Assembly: GCA_030430125.1 (NCBI GenBank) | Contig: JAUIGA010000192.1 | Span: forward strand, 1-6,480 | Source of the DNA: Chloroflexia bacterium | GTDB taxonomy: Bacteria > Chloroflexota > Chloroflexia > Thermomicrobiales > UBA6265 | DNA: 6,480 nt | Reading direction: 5' to 3' | In this document: positions 1 to 5,141 of the stretch, in pieces | Position numbering within the stretch: position 1 is the stretch's first letter | How the letters are laid out: every line of letters begins with the position of its first letter | The notes under the pieces: model-generated | Databases searched by the model: none | Told to the model about the DNA's origin: nothing | The model's input: only the letters and a program-made list of their open reading frames with translations | Program-made: the position numbers and the translations under genes

Positions 1-152
1 AGCTCTCCGAGGACGAGATCGCCGCGCGCCTCAAGGAGTGGAAGGCACCGGAGCTGAAGTACCAAAATGGTGTGATGGCGAAGTACTGCGCACTGGTGCG
101 TCAGGCCGACCAGGGCGCAACGACGCTGCTGGTGGAGCCAGACGCGCCGTAG
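1..152 (+). CDS. ilvD: Dihydroxy-acid dehydratase (IlvD/Edd family), C-terminal fragment
   Basis: Only the last 49 codons are in the window, read in the frame starting at base 3 and ending at TAG 150-152. The translated tail contains LSEDEIAARLKEWKAP followed by YQNGVMAKYCALV and a short GATT segment. This matches the usual C-terminal end of dihydroxy-acid dehydratase, where an E-rich helix and a W-x-P turn precede a 'G-V-x-A-K-Y-x-x-L-V-x-x-A-x-x-G-A' helix. The enzyme dehydrates 2,3-dihydroxy-isovalerate and 2,3-dihydroxy-3-methylvalerate in valine/isoleucine synthesis, using an Fe-S cluster whose ligands lie outside this fragment. Other IlvD/Edd members (sugar-acid dehydratases, 6-phosphogluconate dehydratase) share the fold, so substrate specificity is not proven. 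The gene converges on the small membrane-protein gene at 207-329. Confidence 0.75.
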   Translation, partial: LSEDEIAARLKEWKAPELKYQNGVMAKYCALVRQADQGATTLLVEPDAP

Positions 153-170
153 CTTCCGCGTGGCAGGACA

Positions 171-204
171 AGGGGGCGGAACTCTACGCGGGTTTCCGTC
201 CCCT
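171..204 (+). terminator. Hairpin between convergent genes, possible terminator of the ilvD-like gene
   Basis: An 11-bp inverted repeat pairs 171-181 (AGGGGGCGGAA) with 194-204 (TTCCGTCCCCT), with one G-T wobble on the plus strand and a 12-nt loop. It begins 19 nt after the ilvD-like stop and ends 3 nt from the stop of the minus-strand small gene. No T-run follows on either strand, so an intrinsic terminator is plausible but not canonical. The plus-strand RNA would be more stable, because the wobble becomes a C-A mismatch in the minus-strand RNA. Confidence 0.4.
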
Positions 205-206
205 GC

Positions 207-329
207 TCATGCCGCCGCGAGGACGAACAGCAACAGCGAGACGATCAGCCCTACCACGGCGACGAGCAACGCCACTTCGATCAGCGATATCCTGTCTCGT
301 TCATCGATGCTGGTCTCGTCGGTTTCCAT
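207..329 (-). CDS. 40-residue single-pass membrane protein
   Basis: A short open frame of 40 residues starts at ATG 329 and stops with TGA at 207-209. The start is chosen because AAGGAGG (plus-strand 339-345) lies 9 nt upstream, an almost perfect Shine-Dalgarno site; the longer frame reaching to 440 has no such support. The first 15 or so residues are polar and charged (METDETSIDERDR). Residues about 16-40 are almost entirely hydrophobic (LIEVALLVAVVGLIV, then LLLFVLAAA), giving one transmembrane helix that runs to the C-terminus like a tail anchor. I see no signal-peptidase site, cysteine or other motif. It lies 128 nt downstream of the HD phosphohydrolase gene on the same strand, so co-transcription is possible. 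I do not recognise a family; function is unknown. Confidence 0.65.
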   Translation of the reverse strand: METDETSIDERDRISLIEVALLVAVVGLIVSLLLFVLAAA

Positions 330-338
330 GCCCGTATC

Positions 339-345
339 CCTCCTT
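339..345 (-). promoter_or_regulatory. Ribosome binding site of the 40-residue membrane protein
   Basis: On the minus strand this reads AAGGAGG, complementary to the 16S anti-Shine-Dalgarno, with a 9-nt spacer to ATG 329. It fixes the start of the small gene and is the main evidence that this short frame is translated. Confidence 0.7.
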
Positions 346-457
346 GTTGCAGGTGCCGGATAGCGAGGGCCAAACACTGTGGCCACATCGCGACCAACGG
401 GCGGGCTACTGCACGTAGCGCGTCGACCCCCGCGGCCCAACGAATCCCGAACCTTCG

Positions 458-1846
458 CTAAAACACCCCGCCGAGCAGGGGGTAGATCAACGATTCCCAG
501 TGCTCGGCGACTGCATGCCGCAGGCCCGGCCGGGTCACGACGCGGATGAGTCGCCGGTGCTCTTCGTACCGTTTGAAGTCGCTGTCGTCGAGCCCGACGA
601 CATCCTTCCAGTGCATCTGGCGATGCATGCCGATCGGCGGTCGCTCGTATATCACCCAGACATCCGTCTTCCAGGTTTCCGGCTTCGGAATGTCGATAAG
701 GATGTCGGCCTCACCGACAGGATTTCCCGTCACCCGCTCCAGCGTCGACGCCATCTGGCGCTCGAGCTCCCGCCGCGATGCTGGGTCGAACCAGAGGTTT
801 CCAATCCGTCCGTAGAGCTCGATTGCCCGGTTGCTGATCTCCAGCGCCCGCTTGTGCACATCGCGACGGGTGAGCGCGGAAGCGAGCTGCCGGGTCGAGT
901 CGGGCATGTCCGCGTCCTGCAGTGTATCCAGCAGCGTGGCATCGTCGAGATGCCAGAGGTCGTCCGGGGCGAGGCGATCGGCCATCAGCGCGTCCTGGAC
1001 CGCCCGCAGCAGCATCACCATGCAGGCACGGTTCGTGTGGTGCCAGTAGACGTTGTCGAACATCTCCTGCCGGGCATTGATCAGCGAGTGCAGCGCGCTG
1101 ATCCCTTTCGGCGTCATGACGACACGAAGATCGGCGTCGCTCGCGTCCATGCCGCCAACGGCGCCGAGGTCGAGCGCGCCGAGCAGGCGATCGGTATCAA
1201 CACCGCCATACGGCACATGGCAGGCGCGAGCATCCCTCGGCAGATAGTCCAGCTTGTCGACATCGAGGGTGCCGGACAGGACTTGGGCGAGGATACGATC
1301 CCGCGGCGGCAGAGCGTTGCGGTCGCGCCCGATCAGCGACGCGATCCGATCCGGATCCAGGCCGCAGTCCGCGCGGAGCACCCGCGCGAGCGGTTCGCCC
1401 AGGATCAACCGCCGACCGACCGCTTCGTGCGGCAGGACCGGAGGACCGAGCTCCTCAACGGCATGGGAGTAGGGATAGTGGCCAATATCGTGCAGCAATG
1501 CCGCCGCCGACATGGTTCGGATATCGTCCAGGGTGATCCAGCGCCCTGTCGGACGCTGTGACAGGCGGAATGCCGCCCGCCGGGCCAGGTGCATCACACC
1601 GAGCGAGTGCTCGAAGCGCGTGTGCTTTGCGCCTGGCCAGACCCTGGAGACGAATCCGAGTTGCTGTATGCGGTCGAGTCGCTGAAACGGCGGTGTGTGG
1701 ATCAGCGCCAGGTCGTCCCGCGTGAGGGGAATGCGATCATACAGCGCGTCGCGTATCTCGGCGTCCGGGTGCGTCGACTGTCGCGTCCACCATGCGGCGA
1801 GCTCGTGGTCCTGGGCATCGGTTCGGGAAGGGGGCCACGGTGACAT
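458..1846 (-). CDS. HD-domain phosphohydrolase, SAMHD1/dGTPase-like (COG1078 type)
   Basis: This 462-residue protein has the full signature of SAMHD1-like metal-dependent phosphohydrolases. An N-terminal segment with LDRIQQLGFVSRVWPG is followed by TRFEHSLGV (Arg77, His80), the LLHDIGHYPYSH box (His119-Asp120, His123, His128), LPHE (His140) and LDVDKLDYLPRD (Asp197, Tyr201). His80, His119, Asp120 and Asp197 correspond to the four metal ligands of SAMHD1, so the site looks intact. The family hydrolyses dNTPs to nucleosides and triphosphate, although bacterial members differ in substrate; cytosolic location is expected. Length is typical of bacterial members. The start chosen is ATG 1846, preceded by AGGA with a 7-nt spacer. 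A TTG at 1900 would add 18 residues but has no ribosome site and overlaps the likely -10 box. It is divergent from the GH63 gene and upstream of the small membrane-protein gene. Exact substrate cannot be read from sequence. Confidence 0.9.
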   Translation of the reverse strand: MSPWPPSRTDAQDHELAAWWTRQSTHPDAEIRDALYDRIPLTRDDLALIHTPPFQRLDRIQQLGFVSRVWPGAKHTRFEHSLGVMHLARRAAFRLSQRPTGRWITLDDIRTMSAAALLHDIGHYPYSHAVEELGPPVLPHEAVGRRLILGEPLARVLRADCGLDPDRIASLIGRDRNALPPRDRILAQVLSGTLDVDKLDYLPRDARACHVPYGGVDTDRLLGALDLGAVGGMDASDADLRVVMTPKGISALHSLINARQEMFDNVYWHHTNRACMVMLLRAVQDALMADRLAPDDLWHLDDATLLDTLQDADMPDSTRQLASALTRRDVHKRALEISNRAIELYGRIGNLWFDPASRRELERQMASTLERVTGNPVGEADILIDIPKPETWKTDVWVIYERPPIGMHRQMHWKDVVGLDDSDFKRYEEHRRLIRVVTRPGLRHAVAEHWESLIYPLLGGVF

Positions 1847-1853
1847 GGAACGA

Positions 1854-1857
1854 TCCT
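1854..1857 (-). promoter_or_regulatory. Ribosome binding site of the HD phosphohydrolase
   Basis: The minus strand reads AGGA here, 7 nt before ATG 1846. It favours this ATG over the TTG at 1900, which has no purine-rich site ahead of it. Confidence 0.5.
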
Positions 1858-1891
1858 GATTGGCAACCGAAGTGGAGCGTGGCCGCGCCCG

Positions 1892-1919
1892 ATGGTACAA
1901 CGGACGTATGCGGCGTCAA
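1892..1919 (-). promoter_or_regulatory. Candidate sigma-70-type promoter of the HD phosphohydrolase
   Basis: On the minus strand a -35 box TTGACG (plus-strand 1914-1919, 5 of 6 to consensus) is followed after 16 nt by a -10 box TACCAT (1892-1897, 4 of 6, keeping the key first TA and last T). Transcription would start near 1885, leaving a leader of about 40 nt before ATG 1846. That start lies downstream of the alternative TTG at 1900, so it independently supports the shorter protein. Confidence 0.5.
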
Positions 1920-1942
1920 TAGCGACAGTGTGCCATGGAACC

Positions 1943-1946
1943 GGAG
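1943..1946 (+). promoter_or_regulatory. Ribosome binding site deciding the GH63 start
   Basis: GGAG sits 6 nt before GTG 1953, whereas the in-frame ATG at 1935 has no purine-rich site ahead of it. This favours GTG as the start and shortens the protein by six residues. Confidence 0.5.
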
Positions 1947-1952
1947 CACCGT

Positions 1953-3302
1953 GTGACGAACATCAGCCGTGACCAGTGGCGACAACTCCGCCAGGACGCG
2001 ATCGACATCCTGGACGCGAATCGGCTCGATGGGTGGACCCGGGCCGCGCCGCGGCTCTACCCCCATCAGTGGAGCTGGGACAGTGCGTTCATTGCCATCG
2101 GGCTGGCGCATATCGACCACGAGCGCGCCATGGCGGAGATGCGCTCACTCTTCCGCGGGCAGTGGCGCAATGGCATGATCCCGCACATCGTCTTCAACCC
2201 CGATGTGCCTGCGGGCGAGTATTTTCCGGATGCCGACCGTTGGGCCTGTGACACGGTCGCCCCCGACGCCCCTGGCGGTGTCCGCACGAGCGGCATCTGC
2301 CAGCCACCCGTTCATGCCATCGCGGTGCAGCGGGCGATCGCCCTGGCGCCGGGGTCAGAGCGGGCACGACTGGCGCGAGAAGCGTTTGGCCCGCTGTTCG
2401 AATGGCACCGGTACCTGCTCTCGGCGCGCGACCCGGAAGGCTCCGGGTTGGTGACGATCGTGCATCCCTGGGAGAGCGGCATGGACAACTCGCCGCGATG
2501 GACCGATGCCCTGGCGGCGATCGAGGTTGATCCCGCGCGTCTTGCGCCGTATCAGCGTGCCGATCTGACGCATGTCGAGGATCCCTCGCAGCGGCCAACG
2601 CAGGCTGATTACGATCGGTTCCTGTGGATCGTCGATCGCCTGATCGATGCGCGGTATCGGGTCGACGCTGCCGCCGAGCCCTTGCCATTCCGGATGAAGG
2701 ATGTCTTCTTCAGCGCGATCCTGGTGGCCGCGAACGAGGCGCTGCTGCGGATCGCGACGCTCGCGGGGGCCAGTTTCGAGCAGGTCGAGATCGTCGAGAG
2801 CTGGATCGACCGGGGGCGGAGCGGTCTTGCCGATCAGTGGCACGACGACCTGGTGATGTGTTGCGATCGCGACCTGGTCGCCGGGCGAGACGTGACGGTG
2901 CGGACGATCGCCAGCTTCGCGCCGTTCGTTGCCGGGAACCTGACGTCAACGCGGCGCGATGCGCTGCTGGCCAAGTGGCGATCGACGGCCATGCTCGGCG
3001 ATCCGAGGCTGAAATGGAGGCTGCCGCCGAGCACCAGTCCGGTCGAGGCGGGGTTCTCCCCGCGAGCGTATTGGCGGGGACCGGTATGGCCGGTGATGAA
3101 CTGGCTGTTTGGCTGGGCGCTTCGCAATGTTGGCGCGGCGGACGACGCCGCTGAGCTGGCGCGCGAGGGGCTGGCGCAGGTGCTGGCGGTCGGCTTCGCC
3201 GAGTACATCGAGCCGTTCACCGGCGAGCCGCTCGGTTCGTCTGACCAGTCGTGGACCGCTGCCGTCGTGCTCGACTGGCTGGACGATGTCGAACCTGCGT
3301 AA
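1953..3302 (+). CDS. GH63-type glucosylglycerate / mannosylglycerate hydrolase
   Basis: This 449-residue protein resembles the small bacterial GH63 enzymes (MgH of Thermus/Rubrobacter, GgH of mycobacteria), which hydrolyse mannosylglycerate or glucosylglycerate to sugar plus glycerate. An (alpha/alpha)6-barrel pattern is visible: LYPHQWSWDSAF (residues 35-46), RNGMIPHIVF (72-81), HPWESGMDNSPRW (171-183), AYWRGPVWPVMNW (372-384) and EYIEPFTGEPLG (417-428), then SSDQSWTAA. By family analogy Asp178 in GMDNSP is the likely general acid and a Glu at 417, 420 or 425 the base. No signal peptide is seen, so it is probably cytosolic. Start is GTG 1953; ATG 1935 is the alternative. No synthase or phosphatase for the solute is in the window. 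Similar proteins are often mislabelled trehalase or glycogen debranching enzyme. Which glycoside is cleaved is undetermined. Confidence 0.85.
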   Translation: MTNISRDQWRQLRQDAIDILDANRLDGWTRAAPRLYPHQWSWDSAFIAIGLAHIDHERAMAEMRSLFRGQWRNGMIPHIVFNPDVPAGEYFPDADRWACDTVAPDAPGGVRTSGICQPPVHAIAVQRAIALAPGSERARLAREAFGPLFEWHRYLLSARDPEGSGLVTIVHPWESGMDNSPRWTDALAAIEVDPARLAPYQRADLTHVEDPSQRPTQADYDRFLWIVDRLIDARYRVDAAAEPLPFRMKDVFFSAILVAANEALLRIATLAGASFEQVEIVESWIDRGRSGLADQWHDDLVMCCDRDLVAGRDVTVRTIASFAPFVAGNLTSTRRDALLAKWRSTAMLGDPRLKWRLPPSTSPVEAGFSPRAYWRGPVWPVMNWLFGWALRNVGAADDAAELAREGLAQVLAVGFAEYIEPFTGEPLGSSDQSWTAAVVLDWLDDVEPA

Positions 3303-3330
3303 CAGTAGTCTCCCATCGCACGATCAAACC

Positions 3331-3381
3331 GAATCCGATTGATGTCCCGCTGCATCGTATGCGCGTCGGATTCCGGACGCG
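3331..3381 (+). repeat. Overlapping inverted repeats after the GH63 gene
   Basis: The 224-bp gap 3303-3526 holds two competing hairpins. GAATCCGA (3331-3338) can pair with TCGGATTC (3366-3373), and CGCGTC (3362-3367) with GACGCG (3376-3381). The arms overlap at 3366-3367, so the full stems cannot form together. Neither is followed by a T-run. They could terminate the GH63 transcript or be an operator; the sequence does not decide. Confidence 0.35.
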
Positions 3382-3433
3382 ATTACCCAGGATAGGTTGC
3401 GGGTGTATCAGGCCCATGCCAGCGTGCGGGATG

Positions 3434-3464
3434 TTGCCGGGCCGGGTATTTGCAATGCGATAAT
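3434..3464 (+). promoter_or_regulatory. Possible promoter of proline dehydrogenase
   Basis: A good -10-like GATAAT (3459-3464, 5 of 6) lies 63 nt before the ATG, in the local AT-rich patch. The best -35 is TTGCCG (3434-3439) at a long spacer of 19 nt, so this is a weak match overall. A small hairpin GTCGG/CCGAC (3475-3488) would fall at the start of the leader. Confidence 0.35.
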
Positions 3465-3516
3465 GCTCTGGACGGTCGGTTGTCCGACGCGTCTCGTTGG
3501 TCTGCACCGGTGTGGT

Positions 3517-3522
3517 GGAGGG
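3517..3522 (+). promoter_or_regulatory. Ribosome binding site of proline dehydrogenase
   Basis: GGAGGG lies 4 nt before ATG 3527; counted from GGAGG the spacer is 5 nt. ATG 3533 and ATG 3536 are further in-frame options at longer spacing. An upstream in-frame TTG at 3497 has no such site. Confidence 0.6.
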
Positions 3523-3526
3523 TGTT

Positions 3527-4450
3527 ATGCAGATGATGCGACAGGCGGTGCTTGCCGTCGCCGATCGCCCGGTGGTCTCCGGCTTCTTTCGCAGCAGTCC
3601 GGTCGTGCGTGGCCTGGTTGATCGCTTCGTGGCGGGCGAAACGCTCGACGAGGCGCTGGTCGTTTGCCGGGAGCTGGCGGACCGTGGCATGGCCCTCACG
3701 CTGGATGAGCTCGGCGAGAATGTGCATACGCAGGAGGAGGTTGATGCCGCGGTCACGACCTACATCGGGATTCTGCGCCGGCTCCATGCCGAGCGGCTCG
3801 AACCCAACATCTCCGTCAAGCTGACCATGCTCGGACTCGACCTGGGTGACGAGGTGGCTCGCGACGCCATCGTGAAGGTGCTCGATGTCGCGCGCGAGGT
3901 GGGCGGGTTCGTCCGCGTGGACATGGAAGGCTCCGCCTATACCGACCGGACGATGCAGATTTTCCACGAGCTGCACGATACGTATCCGAGCGAGGTCGGT
4001 ATCGTTATCCAGACCTATCTGTACCGGGCGGAGCGCGATGTTCGAGATTGCATCGAGCGGGGCGCGCGGGTGCGCCTGGTGAAGGGCGCCTACGCCGAAC
4101 CGGTCACCGTGGCATATCAGGAACGTTCGCAGATCGACGACAACTACGTTCGACTCATGGAGCTGTTGCTGGACCACGGGAACTTCCCGGCGCTCGCGAC
4201 CCACGATCCAGCGCTGATCCGGTCGGCAATCGGGTATGTCCAACGCATGCACATTCCGCTCGATACCTTCGAGTTCCAGATGCTGTATGGCGTTCGCGAA
4301 GATGAGCAACGCCGCCTGGCCGAGGCGGGATTCGGCATGCGCGTATATGTCGGGTTTGGCACGGAATGGTATCCGTACTTCTCCCGGCGCATTGCCGAAC
4401 GCCCCGCAAACGCGTTGTTCGTGCTGCGTCAGCTGCGAGGAAGTGGCTAG
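3527..4450 (+). CDS. Proline dehydrogenase, monofunctional FAD enzyme
   Basis: This 307-residue protein oxidises L-proline to delta-1-pyrroline-5-carboxylate with FAD, passing electrons to the membrane quinone pool; it is the first step of proline catabolism. The PRODH (beta/alpha)8-barrel motifs appear in order: NISVKLTMLGLD (94-105, Lys98), FVRVDMEGSAYTDRT (128-142), IVIQTYLYR (159-167), RLVKGAY (183-189), ATHDP (224-228), FEFQMLYGVR (248-257) and FSRRIAERPAN (285-295). The Arg287-Arg288 pair is the expected proline-carboxylate clamp. Length equals that of the Thermus enzyme and there is no fused P5C dehydrogenase domain, unlike PutA. The strand usually written VYVPYG reads VYVGFG here. Start ATG 3527 is preceded by GGAGGG. 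The partner P5C dehydrogenase is not in the window. The TAG stop overlaps the stop of the convergent LuxR-type gene. Confidence 0.93.
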   Translation: MQMMRQAVLAVADRPVVSGFFRSSPVVRGLVDRFVAGETLDEALVVCRELADRGMALTLDELGENVHTQEEVDAAVTTYIGILRRLHAERLEPNISVKLTMLGLDLGDEVARDAIVKVLDVAREVGGFVRVDMEGSAYTDRTMQIFHELHDTYPSEVGIVIQTYLYRAERDVRDCIERGARVRLVKGAYAEPVTVAYQERSQIDDNYVRLMELLLDHGNFPALATHDPALIRSAIGYVQRMHIPLDTFEFQMLYGVREDEQRRLAEAGFGMRVYVGFGTEWYPYFSRRIAERPANALFVLRQLRGSG

Positions 4451-4824
4451 CGGGATGCCGGCGCGAGATCGTCGTCGCTCGACTCCAGAGACGCGAGCGC
4501 TCCGTTCTCGTTGACGTCATGCTGTGGCGGTGGCGACACCTGCTTCAGGTGCTTTGCGACGTCGCGCGGGCTCCAGCCTCCGTCCAGCAACCCCAGGATG
4601 TAGCAGGCGAGCGAGGTGCGAACCCGCTCGCGTGGTACCGAGCGCAGGGAGCTCGCCAGCGTTCGCACGGCCTGCTTGTGGTGGTTCTTCACCGTCCAGA
4701 TGCTCAGGCCGAGGTAGTCGGCAATCTCCTGGTGCGTCAACCCGTACGCCTGGAGCCGAAGGACTTGTCGCTGCCGGCGCGTGAGCATTGCGCCGTGATG
4801 GTCGTCAAGCTCTACTTCGTGCAT
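4447..4824 (-). CDS. Small LuxR-type HTH transcriptional regulator without receiver domain
   Basis: This is a 125-residue DNA-binding protein. Residues about 13-56 match the LuxR/GerE HTH: MLTRRQRQVLRLQAYGL, then THQEIADYLGLSIWTVKNHH. The Thr-Val-Lys-Asn recognition-helix start and the E-I-A-x-x-L-G core are standard. The following stretch (TSLACYILGLLDGGWSPRDV) may dimerise, and the acidic Ser/Asp tail looks disordered. No receiver, PAS or autoinducer domain fits in this length. ATG 4824 is chosen because AAGGA lies 6 nt upstream; the open frame continues to 5214, but that extension is Arg/Ser/His-rich and crosses a good promoter. A sigma-70 region 4-like annotation is an alternative label. 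It is divergent from the DUF1232/four-Cys operon and convergent with proline dehydrogenase, so it may control its own promoter and that operon; this is inference. Confidence 0.82.
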   Translation of the reverse strand: MHEVELDDHHGAMLTRRQRQVLRLQAYGLTHQEIADYLGLSIWTVKNHHKQAVRTLASSLRSVPRERVRTSLACYILGLLDGGWSPRDVAKHLKQVSPPPQHDVNENGALASLESSDDDLAPASR

Positions 4825-4830
4825 CGCCGT

Positions 4831-4835
4831 TCCTT
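4831..4835 (-). promoter_or_regulatory. Ribosome binding site of the LuxR-type regulator
   Basis: The minus strand reads AAGGA with a 6-nt spacer to ATG 4824. ATG 4848, in frame upstream, has only GGAG at 3 nt, too close to be efficient. This sets the protein at 125 residues. Confidence 0.6.
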
Positions 4836-4854
4836 TTCTCCGATGCATACGCTC

Positions 4855-4879
4855 CGGGGTCCGGAAACCCGGACGCCCG
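4855..4879 (-). promoter_or_regulatory. Strong hairpin in the leader of the LuxR-type gene
   Basis: GTCCGG (4859-4864) and CCGGAC (4869-4874) flank a 4-nt loop. The stem continues past a single bulged base (4875) with four more G-C pairs (4855-4858 with 4876-4879), making ten pairs in all. It falls between the proposed transcription start near 4926 and ATG 4824, about 20 nt upstream of the ribosome site. No T-run follows, so it reads more like a leader structure than a terminator. Confidence 0.4.
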
Positions 4880-4932
4880 ACTGGCGCATACGCCCTGCCG
4901 GTTGCATGTGTCGCGAAGAACGTACCGATGGC

Positions 4933-4960
4933 ATCATAGCATTTCCGTAATGTGTGTCGA
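4933..4960 (-). promoter_or_regulatory. Promoter of the LuxR-type regulator
   Basis: On the minus strand a -35 box TCGACA (plus-strand 4955-4960, 5 of 6) is followed after 16 nt by a -10 box TATGAT (4933-4938, 5 of 6). This is the best sigma-70-like match I found in the window. Transcription would start near 4926, giving a leader of about 100 nt. Confidence 0.6.
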
Positions 4961-4973
4961 TCATGATACACAT
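4950..4973. promoter_or_regulatory. Dyad over the -35 box, candidate operator
   Basis: A 24-bp interrupted palindrome has half-sites ATGTGTgTC (4950-4958) and GAtACACAT (4965-4973), eight of nine positions matching across the centre. A second, perfect 8-bp palindrome ATCATGAT (4960-4967) lies inside it with a centre shifted by 2 bp. The dyad covers the -35 box of the LuxR-type gene and is about 170-190 bp from the DUF1232 start. Size and symmetry suit a dimeric HTH regulator; autoregulation by the adjacent LuxR-type protein is the simplest guess. Confidence 0.45.
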
Positions 4974-5141
4974 ATCGATGCGCGGGAGCTGATGACACCC
5001 AGACTACACACTTCGCGGTTGCCGTGACGTGGGACAATGAAGCCAAGGTCGCGGTCGCCGAAGTCGAGATGTGCCGCGGCACCGCATCAGGAGAGGTGCG
5101 AAACGGATTCTCCGACGAATGCGTCGAGGTGCAGTGTCCAG

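Larger units (their letters stand above)
4825..5141. other. Divergent intergenic region between the LuxR-type gene and the DUF1232 operon
   Basis: These 317 bases hold no gene I can support. They contain the leader and promoter of the LuxR-type gene and a dyad over that promoter, each listed separately. The middle (about 4930-4980) is clearly more AT-rich than its surroundings. I do not see a convincing plus-strand promoter: TTGCCG at 5019-5024 has no good -10 box at the right distance. An in-frame ATG at 5037 could extend the DUF1232 protein, but the added 35 residues are rich in Arg, Ser, Pro and Cys with AGG/AGA codons and no clear ribosome site. Confidence 0.55.

Noticed and set aside
378..387. 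Perfect 10-bp palindrome TGTGGCCACA upstream of the small membrane-protein gene
   Set aside because: Short and isolated, with no recognisable promoter next to it; such palindromes are expected by chance in GC-rich DNA.
38..418. 126-codon plus-strand frame running across the ilvD-like 3' end and the small membrane-protein gene
   Set aside because: Out of frame with the ilvD-like tail, Arg/Ala/Gly-rich, and opposite the better supported small gene.
405..419. Hairpin GCTAC/GTAGC after the HD gene
   Set aside because: Only five pairs and no T-run; too weak to call a terminator.
500..1561. 353-codon open frame on the plus strand inside the HD phosphohydrolase gene
   Set aside because: It lies antisense to a gene with complete catalytic motifs, shows no recognisable domain and has the composition expected from the complement of GC-rich coding DNA.
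1860..1865. TTGGCA as a -35 box for the GH63 gene
   Set aside because: No acceptable -10 box at 16-19 nt; the plus-strand promoter of this gene was not identified.
3383..4309. 308-codon open frame on the minus strand over proline dehydrogenase
   Set aside because: Antisense shadow of a well-recognised enzyme; the His/Arg/Asp-rich translation has no family features.
4366..4950. 194-codon plus-strand frame across the LuxR-type gene and its promoter
   Set aside because: It overlaps the HTH gene antisense and runs through promoter elements; no ribosome site or family resemblance.
5037..5141. N-terminal extension of the DUF1232 protein from ATG 5037
   Set aside because: Arg/Ser/Cys/Pro-rich with AGG/AGA codons and no clear ribosome site; kept as an alternative start only.
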